Shown piece after piece: positions 60,649-64,000 of a stretch of DNA of 64,000 nucleotides. How positions within the stretch are numbered: the first letter of the stretch is position 1; each line of letters starts with the position of its first letter. The position numbers and the translations under genes are program-made. The stretch spans positions 620,001 through 684,000 of the forward strand of contig CAVTJK010000004.1 of the NCBI GenBank assembly GCA_963734965.1. Reading direction: 5' to 3'. A model generated the notes under the pieces. That model made no database searches. It worked only from the letters and a program-made list of their open reading frames with translations, and had not been told where the DNA came from. This DNA is from UBA4742 sp963734965 (GTDB lineage: Bacteria > Actinomycetota > Acidimicrobiia > Acidimicrobiales > Acidimicrobilacustridaceae).

Positions 60649-63061
60649 TCACTCACGGCTTTCGAGCTCCTCGGGGGTCATGAGCACGGCCCGCGCCTTG
60701 GACCCTTCGCCCGGACCGACCACGCCACGTTGTTCGAGCAGGTCCATGAGCCGCCCGGCGCGGGCGAACCCGACCCGCAGCTTGCGCTGGAGCATCGAGG
60801 TCGAGCCGAGCTGAGAGCGCACGACCAGCTCCATGGCCGCTTCGAGCAGCTCGTCGTCGTCGTCGCCGCTCCCCCCGCCCATCGACGAACCGCTCGACGC
60901 GGCGTCGTCGCTGCCCTCGACGCCCTCGACGTAGCTCACGTCGGGCGCCTGGCGGATCCACGAACCCACGACGGCCCGAACCTCCTTCTCGTCGACCCAA
61001 CAGCCCTGGATCCGCTGGGGCACGCTCGACGCCGGGCCCAGCAGCAGCATGTCGCCCTTGCCGACGAGGCGCTCGGCTCCGGGCTGGTCGAGGATCACCC
61101 GGCTGTCGGCGAGCGACGAGACCGAGAAGGCCCACCGGGCGGGGACGTTGGCCTTGATGACACCGGTTATGACGTTGACCGAGGGCCGCTGGGTGGCGAT
61201 GACCAGATGGATGCCGACGGCCCGAGCCATCTGGGCGATGCGGCAGATCGAGTCCTCGACGTCTCGGGCCGCCACCATCATCAGGTCGTTGAGCTCGTCG
61301 ACCACGATGAGGATGAACGGCAGCCGCTGGTAGGTGACGTCCTCGCCCGGCGAGGCCACCAGTTCGCCCCGGTCGAAGGCGGCGTTGTAGCCGGTGATGT
61401 CGCGCACGCCGACCTCGCTGAGCAGGTCGTAGCGACGCTCCATCTCGCGTACCGCCCACGACAGCGCGTTGGCCGCCTTCTTGGGGTTGGTCACGACCTG
61501 GGTGAGCAGGTGCGGCAGCTTGTTGTACTGCCCCAGCTCGACCCGCTTGGGATCGACGAGGATCATCCGCACCTGGTCCGGGGTCGACCGCATCAGGACC
61601 GAGGTGATCAGCGAGTTGATGCACGACGACTTGCCCGCTCCGGTGGCCCCGGCGATCAGCACGTGGGGCATGGTCGCCAGGTTGGCCAGCACGGCCCGAC
61701 CGTTGATGTCGCGCCCGATCGCCACTTCGAGCGGATGGCTGGCCCGTCGGGCCTCCTCCGAGGCCAGGATGTCGCCCATGGCCACGACCTGGCGGTTGGT
61801 GTTGGGCACCTCGACGCCGATGGCCTGGCGTCCGGGGATCGGCGCCAGGATGCGCACGTCGGCCGACGCCATGGCGTAGGCGATGTCCTTGTGCAGGCTG
61901 GTGACGCGGGCCACCTTGACGCCCGGCCCCAGCTCGAGCTCGTAGCGCGTCACCGTCGGGCCCACGACCATGCCGACCAGTCGCGTCTCGACGCCGTGCT
62001 CGGCCAGCGCCGCCTCGAGAGCCCGGCCACGCGCTCTCGACGAACTGCTTGTCGACCTCCTGGGTCTTGGACCGGTTGAGCAGCTTCATCGGTGGCAACT
62101 TCCACGCCGACGGCCGCGTCGCCGGGCCCAGATCGATCTCGAGCTGGCGAACCGGGGCGCTCGGCCCGCCGTCCTCGTCGGCCGCGGTGGACGCGCCCGC
62201 GTCGGCATCGGGCTCCGGATCGGCGTCGGCTTCGTCGCTGTCGCGATCGCCGGCGACCATGACCGCGGGGGCGTCGGCGGCCGCGGCCTCGGCGGCCCCG
62301 GACTCGGCGAGGCCGACCGCCGAGTCGCGCAGGTCGATGGCGGGTTGATCGTCGGCGTCGGGACCGTCGGGCTCGCCCACCTCGAACAGGGGACGAAAGG
62401 TTCGCCCGATGGCGTCGGTGACCGGACGCATGCCGGCCGCGGTGTGGCCGGCCGCGGCGCGCACCGAGGTCCGGGTCACCAGCAGCACGACCGACGACGA
62501 CGAGAGCGACGAGCACCAGGCCGGCGGCCCACGGCCCCACCAGCCGCGTCCAGGATCCACCGACGGCCGTGCCCACGACGCCACCGGCCCGGACGAAGGC
62601 GTCGAGCGAGTCGCCCCAACTCGGGGCGACCCCGGACCAGATGGAGCAGCCCGCAGGCGCCGACCAGGACGGCCAGGCCGCCGACGACCGGGCGCACGAT
62701 GGCCACCGGCTCGGCGTCGGCCCGGCGGCCTCGGATCACGATCACGCCGAGGGCGATCAGCGCCGGCGGGATCAGCCAGGACGTCAGGCCGACGAGGCCA
62801 CCGATGCCGTCGGCCACCCCGCGACCGACCGGACCGGCGACGTCGGCGTAGATCCCGAGCCCGGCGACGATCCCGACCACGAGGACGAGCACACCGACCA
62901 CATCGTGGCCGTGGCCGTCGAAGGCTTGGCGCAGGGCCGGCCCAGCCAGGCTTGGGAGCCGCCTTCGAGCGCTTGGCCGCCGGTCGCGAGCGTGACCGCG
63001 ACCGTTTCGAGCTCGCTGGGCGGGAGCGCTTCGAGGGCCGAGCCTGTTGCTTGGTTGCCAC
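60649..63061 (-). CDS. ftsK: DNA translocase FtsK, four frame breaks
   Basis: FtsK links chromosome segregation to division. Corrected length is about 803 residues: a basic N terminus (VATKQQARPSKRSRPASS), membrane helices (VVGVLVLVVGIVAGLGIYA, WLIPPALIALGVIVI, GLAVLVGACGLLHLV, AAGLVLVALVVV), an acidic linker, then the motor with Walker A HVLIAGATGAGKSSCINS, Walker B FILIVVDELNDLMM and the DNA-reading gamma domain at the end (LQRKLRVGFARAGRLMDLLE). Net +1 shifts occur near 62937, 62632, 62490 and 62032. The Walker B is followed by Asn where Ala is usual. GTG 63061 follows AGGTGG. Confidence 0.93.
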
Positions 63062-63232
63062 TTGTCCACCTGTGGGGGTACGCGGATGACCATCAGCGGC
63101 CACCCCTCGGCCCCGAGCCCGCGCCGAGGTGGACACGATCGGTTGTACCACAGCCGACGACCGGGGCTGCGACTCTTGACGCCCTCCCCGGCGTCGACCC
63201 CGTCGCTCAGGCCGCCCCCGACCAGGTGGGGA

Positions 63233-64000
63233 TCAGGGCGCGGTGCGGCGCGAATAGGACACGCCGTAGGCCGCGCCCCGAGCGAGCAGGATCGGATCGT
63301 CGGAGCACTCGATGCCGTCGGTCACCTTCGTCGGGTCGAAGATAGGGCTCGTCGACGGCAGCCGATCGCCGTCAGCTCGAGGGTGCCCGCCACCACCGAG
63401 GCTCGGTCGTCGGGCCAGGGCGCGGTGGGATCGCCGACGGGGTCGGACGGGCGTCGCCCTCGACGATGTGGAGGTCGAAGCGCGACCGGGCCGACCGCCA
63501 GCTCGTCGGCCAGGGCCCGAGCCAGGTAGTCGGACGGCCGCGCCATGGCCTCGTCGTCGGCCAGGCCGGCCTCGCCCGCCGCCGGCTCCCAGCGGTAGCG
63601 CACCGGGTGACGCCGACCGTCGGCGCCCGACCAGCCAGAACACGTGGACGCTGTGGAAGATCACCCGCGAGTAGCTCACCGGCGCCAGCGCGGCGACCGA
63701 CAGCTCGGCCGCCAACTGGGCCTCGGGGTGGGCGCCAAGGAACGCCGAGCACCTTGTCGAGATCCATCTGGCCGGTGGCCGGATCGGGCTCGCGGGCGCG
63801 CACGAACTCGACGAAGTCGTCGGTGGTGCGCACGAAGAACACCGGCAACGACAGGGCGACGATGTCGGTGCTCGGCCCGTCGGCCAGACGGAACTTGGTG
63901 GCCATGCCTCGCCCGTCGCGAGCGCCGTCGTGAGCGTCGGGATCGGCCGACCCGTTCGAGAACCGCACCACCACCGGCGTCTCGACTCCGACTTGGAGGT
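63233..64000 (-). CDS. catalase-related peroxidase, 5' end missing, several frame breaks
   Basis: The C-terminal three quarters of a heme protein of the small catalase-related (SrpA-like) family. Conserved parts are VVVRFSNGSADPDAHDGARD, RGMATKFRL, LPVFFVRTTDDFVEFVRA, then HPEAQLAAELSV, SYSRVIFHSVHVFWLV, RFDLHIVEGDA and DPTKVTDGIECSDDPILLAR near the end. The frame changes near 63744, 63620, 63485, 63442 and 63350, mostly net +1 and once net -1 in a C run. The stop is TGA at 63233. The distal His lies outside the window. This corner has the highest density of breaks. Confidence 0.82.
   Translation of the reverse strand, partial: TSKSESRRRWWCGSRTGRPIPTLTTALATGEAWPPSSVWPTGRAPTSSPCRCRCSSCAPPTTSSSSCAPASPIRPPARWISTRCSAFLGAHPEAQLAAELSVAALAPVSYSRVIFHSVHVFWLVGRRRSASPGALPLGAGGGRGRPGRRRGHGAAVRLPGSGPGRRAGGRPGRASTSTSSRATPVRPRRRSHRALARRPSLGGGGHPRADGDRLPSTSPIFDPTKVTDGIECSDDPILLARGAAYGVSYSRRTAP

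Noticed and set aside
1..64000. tRNA genes, insertion sequences, prophage or integrase
   Set aside because: No cloverleaf, transposase, integrase or attachment-site duplication was recognised on either strand.

Overview
The window is high-GC bacterial chromosome with actinobacterial gene content and order. On the minus strand recA, miaB, miaA, dapF, hflX, dapC, dapD and dapE follow one another, and lexA lies beside a LysM protein, nrdR and nrdJ. SOS boxes follow the GAAC-N4-GTTC pattern. F420/deazaflavin-type oxidoreductases, catabolic amidohydrolases with a P450, and many GTG starts suggest a free-living actinomycetotal lineage, perhaps Acidimicrobiia; that placement is an inference. No tRNA, rRNA, CRISPR array, insertion sequence or prophage was seen.

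Layout. 1-8160: the start of a 2-oxoacid dehydrogenase E2 gene, a histidine phosphatase, and a catabolic island. In the island a tightly packed minus-strand operon (N-acyl-D-amino-acid deacylase-like amidohydrolase, amidohydrolase-2, cytochrome P450, 3Fe-4S ferredoxin) sits behind a perfect palindromic operator, and a plus-strand aldo/keto reductase and second amidohydrolase-2 diverge from it. 8.2-23 kb: flavin reductase, NlpC/P60 hydrolase, MarR-controlled MMPL and MFS exporters, an ABC ATPase fused to a cyclic-nucleotide-binding domain with its FtsX permease, a LigB-type dioxygenase, and an ECF sigma factor with a membrane ASP-box protein. 23-33 kb: prs, an AAA+ ATPase, AlkZ-like, ArsR-AHSA1, thioesterase, Fic, DinB-like and CocE-type hydrolase genes. 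33-42 kb: DNA precursor and damage control (nrdJ with NrdR boxes, nrdR, SOS-linked LysM protein, lexA with four SOS boxes, bcp). 41-53 kb: lysine/meso-DAP synthesis (dapE, dapD, dapC, dapF), tRNA modification (miaA, miaB), hflX and recA with its own SOS box. 53-64 kb: msrB, BTAD regulator, rhodanese, thpR, cinA, pgsA, rimO, Nudix, ftsK and a truncated catalase-like gene.

Sequence quality. At least 20 single-base indels interrupt otherwise well-conserved genes, including the normally essential ftsK and prs and the SOS repressor gene lexA. Nearly all are net +1 insertions. I read these as sequencing or assembly errors and annotate the genes across them; each entry gives the approximate break.

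Noncoding structure. Four families of duplicated hairpin elements sit mainly at gene ends, often between convergent genes. Several promoters can be read directly: TTGACA-N17-TACTAT upstream of the MMPL gene, TTGACA-N18-TATAGT upstream of the ArsR gene, TTGCCC-N17-TACACT for recA, TTGCCA-N17-TAGTCT for lexA and TTGACA-N18-TGTAAT for nrdJ. Each has a palindromic operator inside or next to it.
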